Shown piece after piece: positions 38,233 through 50,800 of a stretch of DNA of 64,000 nucleotides. Under the pieces are notes generated by a model. That model had not been told where the DNA came from and did no database searches. It saw only the letters and a list, made by a program, of their open reading frames with translations. Numbering within the stretch: the first letter of the stretch is position 1; each line of letters starts with the position of its first letter. Source of the stretch: Himantopus leucocephalus. Taxonomy: Eukaryota > Chordata > Aves > Charadriiformes > Recurvirostridae. A program made the translations under genes and the position numbers. The DNA is taken from NCBI GenBank assembly GCA_003993805.1, contig RSEF01000031.1:17370144-17434143 (forward strand), in the 5' to 3' direction.

Positions 38233-41200
38233 TACGCTCCAAGAGTTCTGGAGTGATAGTTACAAAGACTTTCAATCATTTGAAGTACTACAAACTTTCT
38301 GTTCCAAAATCCATGTACTGGAATGGCTTCTCAGCGAGCTTTCCCATAAACTAGAGAAATTTGTATTGGTGACTTGTGACCAGTGAGCATGTAAGAGTTC
38401 CATAACAGAGACAAGTAAATCTCCTAGGCAGTAAGAACTGTTTGAAGAAAACGACAACATCCACAACTGACAACAAAAACTGTCACTGAGGAAATGGGCA
38501 GAGCTGGGTTCAGGTATGTACACCCGCCCCACACAGATTGTAGCTCTAACACCTGGGAGGTGATGCACTGTTTACAACTAAACTATTGCAATTGCTGCTG
38601 GCAGAGGCTTTGATTTATGTATGCACTTACATATTCTTGTTCTGGATTTGTGTTTATTAAAAAAGAAAGTGTTTAATTGTTGGGGTTTTTTTAAAAAAAG
38701 GAAGTTAAAACTCTAAAGCAGAACATGCGTACGTCTAGGTTTCTTAGCAAAGTACTGCCCTCTGCTCACAGCTGCCAGCCTGAGAATTTCCCAGCAGGGC
38801 GGAAGCGGGGAATCAGTGAAACCAGAGCAGAGCTCCACTCCCCGACAGCCCCCAAAAGCAACTACTTCTTCTGCAGCTGCACTCATCAAGACGTAAGAGA
38901 GGACCTCTCCCTGACAGTTGAAGCAATGGAGAGAGGCCAGGCAGAGTGAAGGCTCTTGCCCTTCATCTGTGGAACAGCCTGGTATGACAAGAAAGAGGCT
39001 GTCGAATGCCCAAGGCCTGCCAGGCACAGCGCGTGCTGCAGCTGAGCTGGGTATCGGGGGGACAAGCAGCTGCTTCCCACACTGTAGCATCACTGAGGGG
39101 CACCATGAACCCACCATTTCTAACACCTTCAGGCACTCTGGTGAACCAGTGAAATGGAAATGGGTATAATGTGTCTTGAAGTGTAACTTGTCGGTTCAGA
39201 TTGGGGTAAGCCACAACACAGATCAGTGGTGACCAACCATTACCACCCTGTTGCCTCTTGAGCAGCACGCACAGAAGTACTGGGCTTCTGAGGGCAGATC
39301 CCATACTCAGAACTAAGGACCGCAAAGAGACATCTCAGAAACCCAGAAATTAGCACAACAGGGAAGACTAAATGAACCCAAGTCCCACAACCAGGAGCAA
39401 GTTGATTTAGGGAAGGGAACTGGGCAACTTGTCTCACTGGTGGTTATACTGTGGCATTCCTAGCAGCGTATAGGACCTGGGATGGACAATACAGATTGAC
39501 TAAGAGATGCTATGAAGTAGGCATTTGTTCTTCCAGCTGATTCGTCCCACTTCTGCTTACTTCTACACCTGGTCTAATCTTAGTCCTAGAGCTGCTCTGT
39601 AAATGAGATCAGTCCTTAAGATACTTTCATTTCTTTCAAGGACTAAGCTCGGGTCCACCTTTAGCTGCATTAGTTAGCTCAGTGCTCCAAATCAAGACCT
39701 CTGTTGCCTTACTTATAAATACCTTTCAGTTTCTGCAGGTAACTAGATTTACCATTAATCATTAATTGTGATTACAATCAGTCAAAACCTCGGGCAAGTT
39801 CACCCTGTTCCTTTCTGCACTTTGACCAAGACACTAAGAACATTGCAGCTCTATTTTTAAGGCAATATTCATGCCAACAAGCTTTAACATCTGAGTTACA
39901 CCCTAGGCAACTCGGCCCAGCCAGACTGGGCAATGGTTATACAAGGAAGGATTTTAGTGATCTAATCTGATGAAACCCCATAACTGGACTTCTTGACAGC
40001 CAGCCACCTTTGTAAGTCAACATTCAAAATGTTCATGCCATGGGAGATCTACTTCTGCTAGATTTCCCGCCAGCTGCAGAGGGAAGCAGAAGAAAAAGCA
40101 AACTGAGCTTCTAAGCCTTGCCACCCTCTCTCAAGTACAGCTCTCCCCTCTAATGAGAACAAAACTCATCATCTTGATTCGTGCTCTTCCCTTTCTCTGG
40201 CAGTGAGGAGAACTCCCCAAGCAGTGTGGTGGATCAGTCCGCTTCCCAGAGGCACCACCCAGCACATCACCTCTGCCTTTCAAACAAGCCCATGGGTCTG
40301 CTTCCACATGACCTCCCCTTGTGTTTAGAAACTCCGTCTAACCTGAGAGAGCTTGTGTCTGTCCCATCCTCCCACCTTCCCCTGCCTCTCTAACCAACCT
40401 CTTCCTCAGTGCTCCCTGCCAGCAAAGCAGCTTCACTGGCGGCTTGGCATGTGTCAAACCAGCTTCCTATGTGCCTCTCCCTTATGGATTCCATTTCATT
40501 TGTATGTACTTGAATATGTACTTGTATATGAAATAGGAAATTTTGATTCTCCCAATTATTTTTTATTTTCTCAATAATTTCCTCAATGTGTTTTCATGCA
40601 CCATGCATAAAAGCTGCTATGCATGACAAAGTTGTACAGCGTATTAGCTGGAGCAAATCACTGTGATCAGTCACACACTATAAATTGCACGTATTTATTC
40701 TGACCTATTGCTTGTGATCTTGCAAGAAGTTCTGACACTTGGTACCATCCTGTACCAATGCTCCATCTGCTCAGTCTTCATTTTTCACCAACAAATTTCT
40801 GAGACCTGATGCCCCTCTCTCACTGTGATGCCACACAAAGGTTTTGCAGCTAAAACCTCAGTCTGCAAACAACTTTATGCCTAAGTAGTGGTTACCAGCA
40901 CATACAAAGCATTACCACAAAAATAACCGAGCACCAAGTCTGGAAATGAGGAAATGATCACGTAAAACAAGCATTTCACCATACAGTCTCCCTACAAACA
41001 GATGTGAAACTATGGATTTCACTAGTTGCAATGAAAGAACATTTTGTTCTGGGACTGCATTTGGGATATGCAAGCTCTGGCAGGAATTATTTAGCTTGAA
41101 ATGAGTGACGATAAATTAGCAGAGTTTCCATTGAATATGCCAGGACAATTATTTTCAGCCTGTTTAAAAATATTCACAGAATGTACTTCAACATAACATC

Positions 41201-44200
41201 ACAAGGACTGACTTGAAAAAAACAGTGCAAGCAGGAAAAAGTCCTGTAGCTCAGGACACGTAAGTTGATTCAGTGCTGAATTTGGCCCTGCAGGTAGTAA
41301 ACAGGCGACTGCAGCAAAAGTTGTACCTGGCCCTTACTAACATTTTAATAAAAGGAAAAACATAAAAGGTTTATCACCATTTCTGCCCTATTTTCGTTTT
41401 TTCCCAAACCAACACTTTCTGATTGTAGAAGGGCTGGGGGAGAGAGACACGACCCCAAGACTGAGCACCACTACTCCTGACACACATTTCTGCGCTCAGG
41501 ACGCGGAGCCATGGCACGAGGGAAGCTGCTCCACCGGGCCACCAGCATTTCTGACATCTCAGGACAAAAGTTCCTTATCTCGAGCTACAGAAATAACTAT
41601 AAACCAGCTAAGTTCTGATTAACGAAAAATCAAAATCAGATCGAACAATGCATTTGGTGTGAAGCTGGAGTGAGTGTGCATTTTTGACCGAGAATAAAAG
41701 ATAATCTGATGAACTTCAGAGACTAAAAATCAAAGATTTTTTTATGAAAAAAAAGCACTAGTGTATTAACATTTGAGAATTTGATATTTTAAAATCTTCT
41801 CAGCACGTGCAGTGAAATAACAGAAAAACTTACTGAAATAAACCCAGTGCAGTCCTGTTTGAGCAAGTTCAAATCAATGCATTTATTTTGACGTTACATT
41901 CATGCAAGTGCTGAAGACGGCCAGGTAGATGCATGACGAGATGTCTCTCCTTGTCCAGCCACATGCATTACGTTAGAGGAACAATGCTGGGCACAGCACA
42001 ACAGCGATCTCAGCACATGTGGAACTTAAAAAATAAACATCAGAAAACTTAAGAACGCTGTTGCTGGCAATAGGATTCTCTTGTGTTTTCTGCACCGACT
42101 GCAGTACTTTATAGGTCTTTAAAGAAAGCACAAAAACCTAAGTGTGTGGATTATAAACAAAATTTATTGATTTTACATGTTTTCAAGGCACTTTCATGCT
42201 GCAGTTTACAACTCCATTTGGTAAGAAAGGGAATCCTTCATAAAACCCCATCTTCACCAAAAAAAGCAAACAACTTCAAGGTTAAGTGAAACAACTAAAA
42301 AAATGCAAACCAGATCCTGACCATAAACTATATGCATTTCTGGAATCACAAAAAGAATCCATAAGTACAAAACGTTTATCTTGGGGATTTTCCATATTGA
42401 TTGTTATTTAGGAAACCCAGGATGAAATTACTCCCAGCGACTTTTTACTGTCTCAAAGCTGGACTTCTAGCTAAGCCAGTGACCTCAGCTCATGCAGAGT
42501 TGACACCTCTCACGTATATTAGATAGCTCTGTAGGAACAAGATGAACTGTCCTTTGCCAAAGACGATTCTGTATTGTCCACAGGGAAAGCCTGCATTAAT
42601 GCAATCAGATTATTTTTTTTTTTTTTTACTGGGGATTCAGGGTAGGATATTAAAGCAAACTCTGTATGTAGTTATCAGTTACAATATTACCTCTGCATTT
42701 TGTATGAAATCCAGTAATCAGTGATACAATATACTTGACACAAAGGTCTCAACAAAACATTACATAATATGGCAGGCATTTTGGCATGATTGTCTCACAG
42801 TAGCACCAACTGAGGGAGAAAACCGAATGCTGGCACGCCTCACTGATGAATTAGGCCTTTAGGCTGTTTTTATTTAAAACAAAACCCAAACAAAACAAAT
42901 CTCAATGCTTTTTAAAATTGAGGCTAATGCTCAAAATACAATTCCATAATGCCTGATCTACTTGAAATAAACACCTCGTGAGCCAAAAGCATTTTGGAAA
43001 CAGAGAATGACCGTTGAGCCCATTATGCTGAAGCCAAAAAAGCCAGCCAAAATTCTACCACCTTTTCTGTATTTTTCACATAAGATTTCTTTCTCCAAGC
43101 ATGGCAATGTCGAAACTCAAAAATGCCCATTCAGTTGTGGAGTTCTAATTGCACTGCTGTTTTTTTGACTCAGTCACTATTACGTCGTGGTCTCATTTTT
43201 TACCACCATCAGCACTACAGCAGCCCTGTGTTCCATCTCCACTGCACATTGAGCACCACAAGTTTGGACACACCTGTCTTTATGACGACACATTTACCAA
43301 AATCTCAATAAGCACACATTTCACTTCCACATTTCTCTTCAGCCTGTCACAGGTCCACAGTGTAGCTTTTGTCACCAGACTCCAGCAGCTTTCAGCACTG
43401 CAGTATTTCGGTACTGAATCGGAGACCTATGGCTTGGTCTCCCAGTAGGTACTGGAATATGACACCTCTTGACAGGAAGGTCTCAATGGTAGGGAAATGC
43501 AAGACAGGCTGCTTTAAGTGTCAGGAAAGTGTGGGATTATAATTCTTTACTCCTCCTTGGAGCGAGGCCTTGGAGGAGGCGTAAAGGCATCAGGTTCCTG
43601 CTACCGGCTAGAAGGCACTGGAGTCAGGCTGTAGCTCTGGAGGAAGCTGCTGTCTACTTGGCATTAGCAGAAGTCTCAGAAGATGGCAAGAGACCTACAG
43701 CTGCACCTCCACAAAGGACACTGGGGTGTCCCTGTGATGGCTGGCAGTGCCACCACTCCCGCTGAGAGTTTCTAAAAACAGTCCCAAAGATTTTCTTTGG
43801 AAAAGAAGAAAAGGTCTGTAATGCAGGTCTGCAGCAGTCCATCTGGGACACCTGAACACCCTGGCCTTTTACACTGACCACACTGCTTGAATTCAAACCT
43901 GGTCACACTGGCATCAGGGAAAAATGGTAATGACAGAGTAATAAAAACTCCGTACCAGGGTTCAAATACATTTTAGTTTGAGCATACCAAGCGGTTCAGA
44001 GCTTTAGTCTCTAGTGGTCCACTGACTGGACCTGCTGAAGATCTGGCTTGCTTATTTTCCACTGACATGGACTACACTCCTTGAAGTGGGCTCTGAAAAA
44101 TAAATGCATTCCTTCAAAATGCACCACAATCACAGCTGACCATGGCAGAGGTGGTACAGATCAGAAAGACTGTCCCCACTGGTCCTGCGTTTAGTTCCCA

Positions 44201-45653
44201 GAACACAGCAGTAAGCAGAGGGTCTGGCTGTCCTCATGGGTGAAAATTTCCCATAATTGAAATATATAAATGATAGAAACAGAGCTAATCATCAACAATA
44301 AAAATAAAATCATCCAAAACAACGTAGTCTGAAACAAATAGCACCAAGGATGTTGAGGCCCATACATCTGTTCTATAAAAGCAAAACTGCAGTACCAAGG
44401 CTCAAACAAAAATGGTATTCCAGTGTTAACTGAGTGCAGTGCTGAGACTGACCCTGACACTGAGCACAGTGTTTTACAGAGAAGCTAACTGCAAGCTGTA
44501 ACAATAAAAAAGTACAAAAATAGATGAGAAGTTCAGTGGTTAATAGGAGTCTGGTTATGATTACAGCACCATTCCCTTGAAGTCAGTTTGTCTCTGAAGT
44601 CAACAAGCGTTTTGCTGCTGTCCACGGCTGAAGAAAGACTGGACCTTAACAGGAGACTGCACATCACTATTGAGCTTGGATTTCCAAAACTACAAAAATA
44701 CTCCCTTTGCAGGGAAATTATTGCACATTTTACCACCAGAGCAAAACTAGAGTAGGTAGTACTTGTCATAGTGTGTAAGGCACATGTGTTCAGTATTCAG
44801 GGAGATGAAGAGTAAATCGTGAAACTTCAGAAGGGGATAGGTACTTCCTCACAGGTTTGTTTCTGTCAGTAGCTCCACAATGCATGATGGTATGCAGCAA
44901 GAGGACTTGATTCTACTGTCACCTGCTTGAATGCCGAGGCTCGAGAGAGAGCTGTGTTTGCTTCACTGAAGGCAGAATTTAGCCCTTTGTCAGGAGCAGG
45001 AAATTTTGATATGCGCTTCCAGACATAACCTAAGCCTAAAGATAACTCAGCAGACAGGCTGACTGGCAGATACGCAATTTTGCTGTGTGGATTAGAGGTC
45101 ATGCATGCATTCTACCAGTCTGCAGACATCAAAGGCCAGAGTTCAGTATCAAATGAGGAAAAAGAAAAAACAACATCTCGCAGTAAGAGTATTTTGCCAG
45201 AATCCTTATACGCTGTCACTGCTGTACTATCATTGGTGAGCTGAATTACAGATTTTCAGTTCAGGGACGTGGATGAACACCTGTCAAAATAATCACAGCT
45301 TTGTTTCTTTAGTACTGGCCTCTGAACAGCCTTCAGGTCACAATGACATTATTGAGATTAGCACCTTGGCAATTACTTACAGAAACAGTTGAAAGTTATT
45401 CAAATAAAAGTGGTGGTTCAAGAAAGATTACAAGATCATTATAACAATCTTCGTTCTTCAAAAAAAGTAGTTATTAAAAATACATAATTAATGACAACAT
45501 TCTATTTTACCCCTGTCATGGCAAATAAAAAATATTGCATACAATGGGTGCACTCAAAATCCACGGGGCCAAGTTCTGCACTGAGTTAAGTGGGAATTTT
45601 GCTGAAGTACCAAGTGGAAATCTTATTTTATGGCCACCATAATCATAAAGATT

Positions 45654-45659
45654 TTTATT
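45654..45659 (-). terminator. Candidate poly(A) signal of the CSPG4-like gene
   Basis: AATAAA on the minus strand (TTTATT on plus), about 150 nt downstream of the TAG stop at 45812-45814. It is the first canonical hexamer noticed past the stop. Use of a more distal site is possible, since the family often has long 3' UTRs. Confidence 0.45.
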
Positions 45660-45811
45660 ACTATTATTTCACAGGTATTTGGCTTTCATCCAACAAACAG
45701 TGCATCACTTGACCTACAATAAATAAGTGTAATAAAGAACAAATTATGTGTCAACAATGTATACTCTCTTTTTCATACTACATCAATTAGCATAACCAAA
45801 ACTGGCCACAA
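45660..45811 (-). other. Proximal 3' UTR of the CSPG4-like gene (inferred)
   Basis: AT-rich sequence between the stop codon and the first AATAAA, with no coding capacity. The extent assumes use of the proximal poly(A) signal. Confidence 0.4.
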
Positions 45812-47865
45812 CTACACCCAGTATTGATTGCGCTTCAAAGTTGGGTTTGTTTTCCGACAATACTGGATCATTTCAGGATCAAGGTTTAACCAGCTGTTTT
45901 GCAGAGACCGTTCTACAGTCGGAGAAACCACTGCAGGAAGCAGCTGTTCACGTCTTACTGCCGTGAATGTTGAGGCTGTACTTCTCTCAGCCCCCTTCAG
46001 GAGAGGAGTCACTGTGACACTGGGTACAGTCATGCTCCGTTCCAGACATCGATCTGGACTACTTAGGACTGCATCTGTTTGACTTGTGACAAGCGGTTTT
46101 GTCTTTTCTTTCTTCTGACACATTAGCAAAATGCACACAGAAATAACAGCAACAATGAGTAGCACAGACACCAGGACCAGGGGTATAATGATGTACCAAG
46201 GGTTGCTGCTTTCACCTGCCTGCTCTCTGGAACTCCTGGCATTAACCTGGGTTGTGGTCTTAGTGCCTGCAGATCCACTTGTTCCCATTGCCAGATTTAG
46301 CAATGGACCTTCCTCATGTAGATTTCCCCAGTGATTCTGCCCTGGCCACATGGTTGGTCCAGTCTTCTGTGGTACTGCTGTAGGCTCTGCATTCTGAGAG
46401 GAGGCTGGTGGCTCGTCCTTTGAGGTAGTGTAAATCTTTAAAGTGGTTGTGCTGGTTATGGAAGGCACTTCAGTTGTTAAATCCTGCACAACTGAAGGAC
46501 TGTATGGCACGATAGAATACTGAAAATAGCCAACAGCAGGCTGCACAGCATCTGCCCTGAGTATAAACGTGAATGAGTCATTTAACAGATCAATGCCTGT
46601 CATATTTGTGTCTATGTCTAGAAGCACACCACCACTATCAATGTCAGCCTGGGTGAATGTCTGAACATCTTCAAACACAGTATCATTCACGAACCTTTTC
46701 TTTACAATCCTTCCATAAGACGGGGGCACTATCACTTCAAATCTAGGATTACTATTTGTCAAATTAGCTAGCTCAGAAGCATCCAGGTCAATGCTCCTGA
46801 ATTTATAAGCTGCTTGATTTGAAATCTGCACGTTAGGTACAATTTGTACTAAAGGCTTCACTGTGATATTCAACACTTGTCCTGTTAGATTTCCTTCTGT
46901 TGTGAAGAGCATGAACTCCAGTACTTCTTTGGATGCAGTGAGATTTGTCAGGTGGTAAGACAGCTTTCCTGAGTACAAATCTGCCTGCACAAATTTAGTA
47001 ACCTGCTCATTTCCAATCATCAGGTGCCCGTATTTGAGTGGCTGAGTTATTTCATACATGATATTAGTGCTTTTTCCATTTGTGACAGCTGAAAGCTGCA
47101 CATTAGTAATAGTGACAGATGTCTGGCCCTGTAGAAGTACAACATTGGTAAGGTTGACGAGGACAAGAGTGATTGGTATGACTTCAAGAGTGAATAGTTT
47201 GTATAAAGGGCGATGTTTACCATCTGTCACGCTGAAATAAAACACCCCAGAAGATGAACTTCCATCCTGTACAAACCAAACTTTACCACTGTCAACATCA
47301 GCTTGTGTGAAATCCTTTACAGAGACACTAAGATTGCTTTTCATTGCTAAATAACCATTACTGGGGTCGCTAACAATGGTGTATCTGAGCTCAGCTGGGG
47401 TGTTATCTAGGTCTTCAACTTTCAGATTCTCTGACCCCAGCACTGACACGTCTCCCTGCAGGACTTTCAAATGCAGACTTTTAGTCTTCAATTCTGGAGC
47501 TTGGTCATTCACTGGAACAACAGTGATATTAAACACCTCCTCTAAAACTTCGCTACGGGGCTTTGTTGCAGACTTGCTCTTTAGGTTTAACCAAACAGCA
47601 AAAGTGAAATTGTCGTTACGTGATTCAGAATTATCATGTACGTACACAATTCCAAATTTGTTCAGTATGTATTGGGAGAAGTTAGGTTTTTCTTTGGTAA
47701 CGTTTCTTTCTCCAACAACAATCATGCCATGTTGGGGTAAAGATACAACTTGATACCAGACTTCATACATGAAGCGTTGTACCTCAGGTAGCTTAATCAG
47801 TAGATTTGAAGCATCTAAATTTGTTTTGTTGATTAACACTCTACCTCCTTCCTGGACTATGGCAC
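45812..47865 (-). CDS. CSPG4-like: CSPG4-like gene, terminal coding exon (repeats, stalk, membrane helix, tail)
   Basis: The acceptor is TTTTCTGCTAG|GTGCC (AG at 47866-47867). It is entered in phase 1, giving G-AIVQEGGRVLINKTNLDASN, and stays open for 2 kb to TAG at 45812-45814. It encodes about four CSPG repeats, with signatures KFGIVYVHDNSESRNDNFTF, DVDSGKVWFVQDG, LYSGKLSYHLT and TFTQADIDSGGVLLDID. A Thr/Ser/Pro-rich stalk, the hydrophobic segment WYIIIPLVLVSVLLIVAVIS and a basic stop-transfer (QKKEKTK) follow. The tail has several Ser/Thr-Pro sites and a terminal QYWV. Fourteen N-X-S/T sequons lie in the ectodomain part. One huge last exon holding repeats, helix and tail matches the family's gene structure. 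Confidence 0.97.
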
Positions 47866-50800
47866 CTAGCAGAAAAGAAAAGAGAATCTTAGAAACTGAA
47901 TATTTTATAGTTGCACTGTTTCAGAAATTAGATATCAAACGCTGATGATTCTCAGAAAAGTCTCTCCTTCATGGTATCCTTGATTTCCATATGTCATGGG
48001 TAAAAATATATTACCACTATTTTTAAAATACAGTCACATATAGGATAAAGATTTTCTATTGATGCATACATTAAGATTAAAGAAATATCAATATCCCAAA
48101 GCTTCTGACAGTGTTTTCACCTACCGTTATAGCAAAATGGAAAATACCTACCACAGCAGTAGGGCGGATTTAACATAGGTAGTTAATATCATTTTTAAAG
48201 ATGCAGTGATGCAGTTTTCCAAGATACTATCTACACTATGCTCTGTGACAAAAGGATTCCGGTCATTTGTTACTGAAGAGAAAGTAGCCTTTGGTTTTTG
48301 ACATTTGTTCACTGGTATCCTGACAGATCCAAAGCAATTTGGAGCCCAAACGGTAGAGCATCTTTACCTGTATTTGCCAGAAGACGACTGTTCCGATCAT
48401 GCCTGGTAATATCATATGAAATGTCAATATGGAACACCTGGAGGTCCAGAGCAGATGGTGGAGAGGAGACAGTAAACGTAAAGAAATCTTCTGCTCTCCA
48501 GCCAGCTGACTCGGCATGTAAGTGCTCATACATGATGACACCTTCATCCACCTGTTTAGGGTAAAGAAAAGCCACAGGTATAAGAGGAGAATAATTTTAA
48601 ATACAGAAGTGTAAGGAGAGAAAAAAAAATAAATCTTAAGAACATTGTTGAAGAGAGGCCTTTGTCCCTTAGTCCACACACAGTGCATATGCAAGTTACA
48701 TTCAGATTATCTTGCATTTGTCTTTCTCTTAAGATGGACTCTGTGTTGCCAGACAAGCTTACTTGAAAGTAGGTGAAACAGTACTGGGCATGAATGGTTA
48801 GTTAAGGCCTTATGTGAAGAACAGAGATATAAAACATTGAGAAACTTATCTCAAACTAGCAATGGTAATGGTGAACATGAGGTCAGCTGGACTGTATCTT
48901 TAGTGAATCAGAGCATCATATGTCTAGGGTTTTTTTCTTTATCAGGATACCAGCAGGGCTGGATTCACTGTCCTGAAAAAGCATATGAAAGACTGAAGAA
49001 TTGAAAAGGACTTTGATGCAGGTATTTAATGGTGAATAGCAAAAAATATTTGGTAATAGACTACAGAAACAAGAAGGAGGTGCAAGGACCATTGAAATAT
49101 ACTCTCGTTTATAACCAAAGAGCTGATGGAATTACTCAGTGAAAAATTTCTACATCACAGCAAGAAGGGGATTCCTAAGAGACAGTAAGGAACCTGGCTT
49201 GTCCTATACCTGCCTCCACTGACCTTGCAGATCATCATACGCAAGAGAATCCTATCAGTCCCACTGTGAGGATTTAAGCTTCAAAGTACTGCAAAATGCC
49301 GCAGTAAATCTTCAGAGAAACACGTATTTATACAAGATATAACCATTTATCTCTTCAGGCTCTAAAGCAAATGGCAGTATTTTCAGACTAGGATTCTCAT
49401 CAGTTGGAACTACACACGAACTTTAAGATCAATACTGTAATACATTGAAACTGAAATAGGATTCCTAACAACCACAAGACTAGAACACTTACTAAATCTC
49501 ATCCAGTAGATTCAGCATCTGGTCTGCTTGGTAATTCAGCCACTGACCTGAAGACAGCTACACCTATTAAATCCTTCGCAACTTCCCAGGCAACCAGTGA
49601 CCTGGCTTGCATGTGTTAGTTCACAATTGCCAGAGAGGTCCCTGTTTGAGATGGTGCTGACTCTGAGTTTACTATTTGTAACATACTCTACACAGCTTGC
49701 AAACACCGTGAAGGAACTCATTAGCACACGTTCCCACATATGCTTGAAAGGTGTGAAAAAAGAAAAAAAAAAAAAACCCTGCTGCTATCACAGATGAAGC
49801 ACATTAGCAGTACAGATATCTGAGCTGTGACCACAGACACAGAGAGCTAATCCTGAAATTACTACAACTGCCCCCACTGAGATCACACAGGAAACAGGGC
49901 TTTCGGGGTCAGTTTTCTCAGCAGCCCCAAAACCATCCCAACTTATTGTCTAAAAAATTCAGACTGATGTGATAAAACCCTATATACACATCTCCAGGTT
50001 TATGCTTTCCCTAAATGGATTTAATTCTTAATGGCTATTATAGGCCAAAACAAAAAAAGTCGATATTAAAAGAGTGTGTTTATTCAGGATAACTTTCCAA
50101 AGCATATCTCTAGGACTTCAAGTTGGAGAAAGCAAATTTTTTTAACAAGAACAGGCACAATAGGCATCCTTTCAATTCAGGGGTATTTAGTATCAATCTT
50201 AATAGGATTTTTTTTTTTTTTTTCAATTGCAAGCCCATGCTAATATCTGGGCTAAGAAATGAACGGAATTGGTGAGGATTTCTGTCTTTACCTCTGTAAA
50301 ATAATACCATAATAAAATAATATCATAGATAGTACTGTCAGAGAAAATGTCATGTCAAAAACTACTGTTATTCAGGTGTGTTTAATGCACAATTAATTTT
50401 CCTCTATTGGCTGAACAACAACTGTCCATGAAAAAATTTCTTGGCATGCAATAGTGATTTCAATTCTTCTTCTTCTTTGGCAACAAAGCAATAAACCACT
50501 GGGCACGGGGAAGTGTTCAGCAAAAGTGCTAACTACTTCTATAAGCTAGCTGCATAGTACTTTTCAGAAGTTTGAGTTCCACAATACAGAATGAAGTCAA
50601 TGAAAACCCAAAGCAATAAACTAACACAAAATATTTTCAATTCAAATCAGCTTCTTATTACCAAACAGAAATTGAATGCCTTATTCTCCATTACATGGAG
50701 AATATACAATGTTTGTAATATCAATGTAGTTTTCTCACTAATATTTAACTTCATGTGGCTACAGCATACTAGACAGTGAGAGTTTATTTAGGATCTCTTT

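Larger units (their letters stand above)
25351..45653. other. 20-kb gene desert downstream of the CSPG4-like gene
   Basis: No coding gene is supportable: the longest frames (about 130-138 codons at 30429-30845, 31885-32283 and 38713-39126) have no domain, conserved motif or splice context. It contains microsatellites, a perfect short hairpin (38206-38232), small tandem duplications (33768-33803, 37011-37050), homopolymer runs such as T15 at 42613-42627, and homeodomain-site-rich patches (25755-25785, 26818-26940). The last kilobases (about 44-45.6 kb) may include further 3' UTR of the neighbouring gene if a distal poly(A) site is used. Confidence 0.55.

Noticed and set aside
38713..39126. 137-codon minus-strand frame overlapping several others on both strands
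   Set aside because: Locally GC-richer DNA with few stops; five frames are open at once, none has a recognisable feature, and no CpG-rich promoter is present.
41511..41621. Short plus-strand frame starting MARGKLLHRATSISDIS near a small GC-rich patch
   Set aside because: Only about 36 codons, with no start-context conservation visible, no acceptor or donor, and no recognised product.
47058..47753. Plus-strand frames of 60-125 codons within the last CSPG4-like exon
   Set aside because: Antisense shadows of the real minus-strand coding exon.
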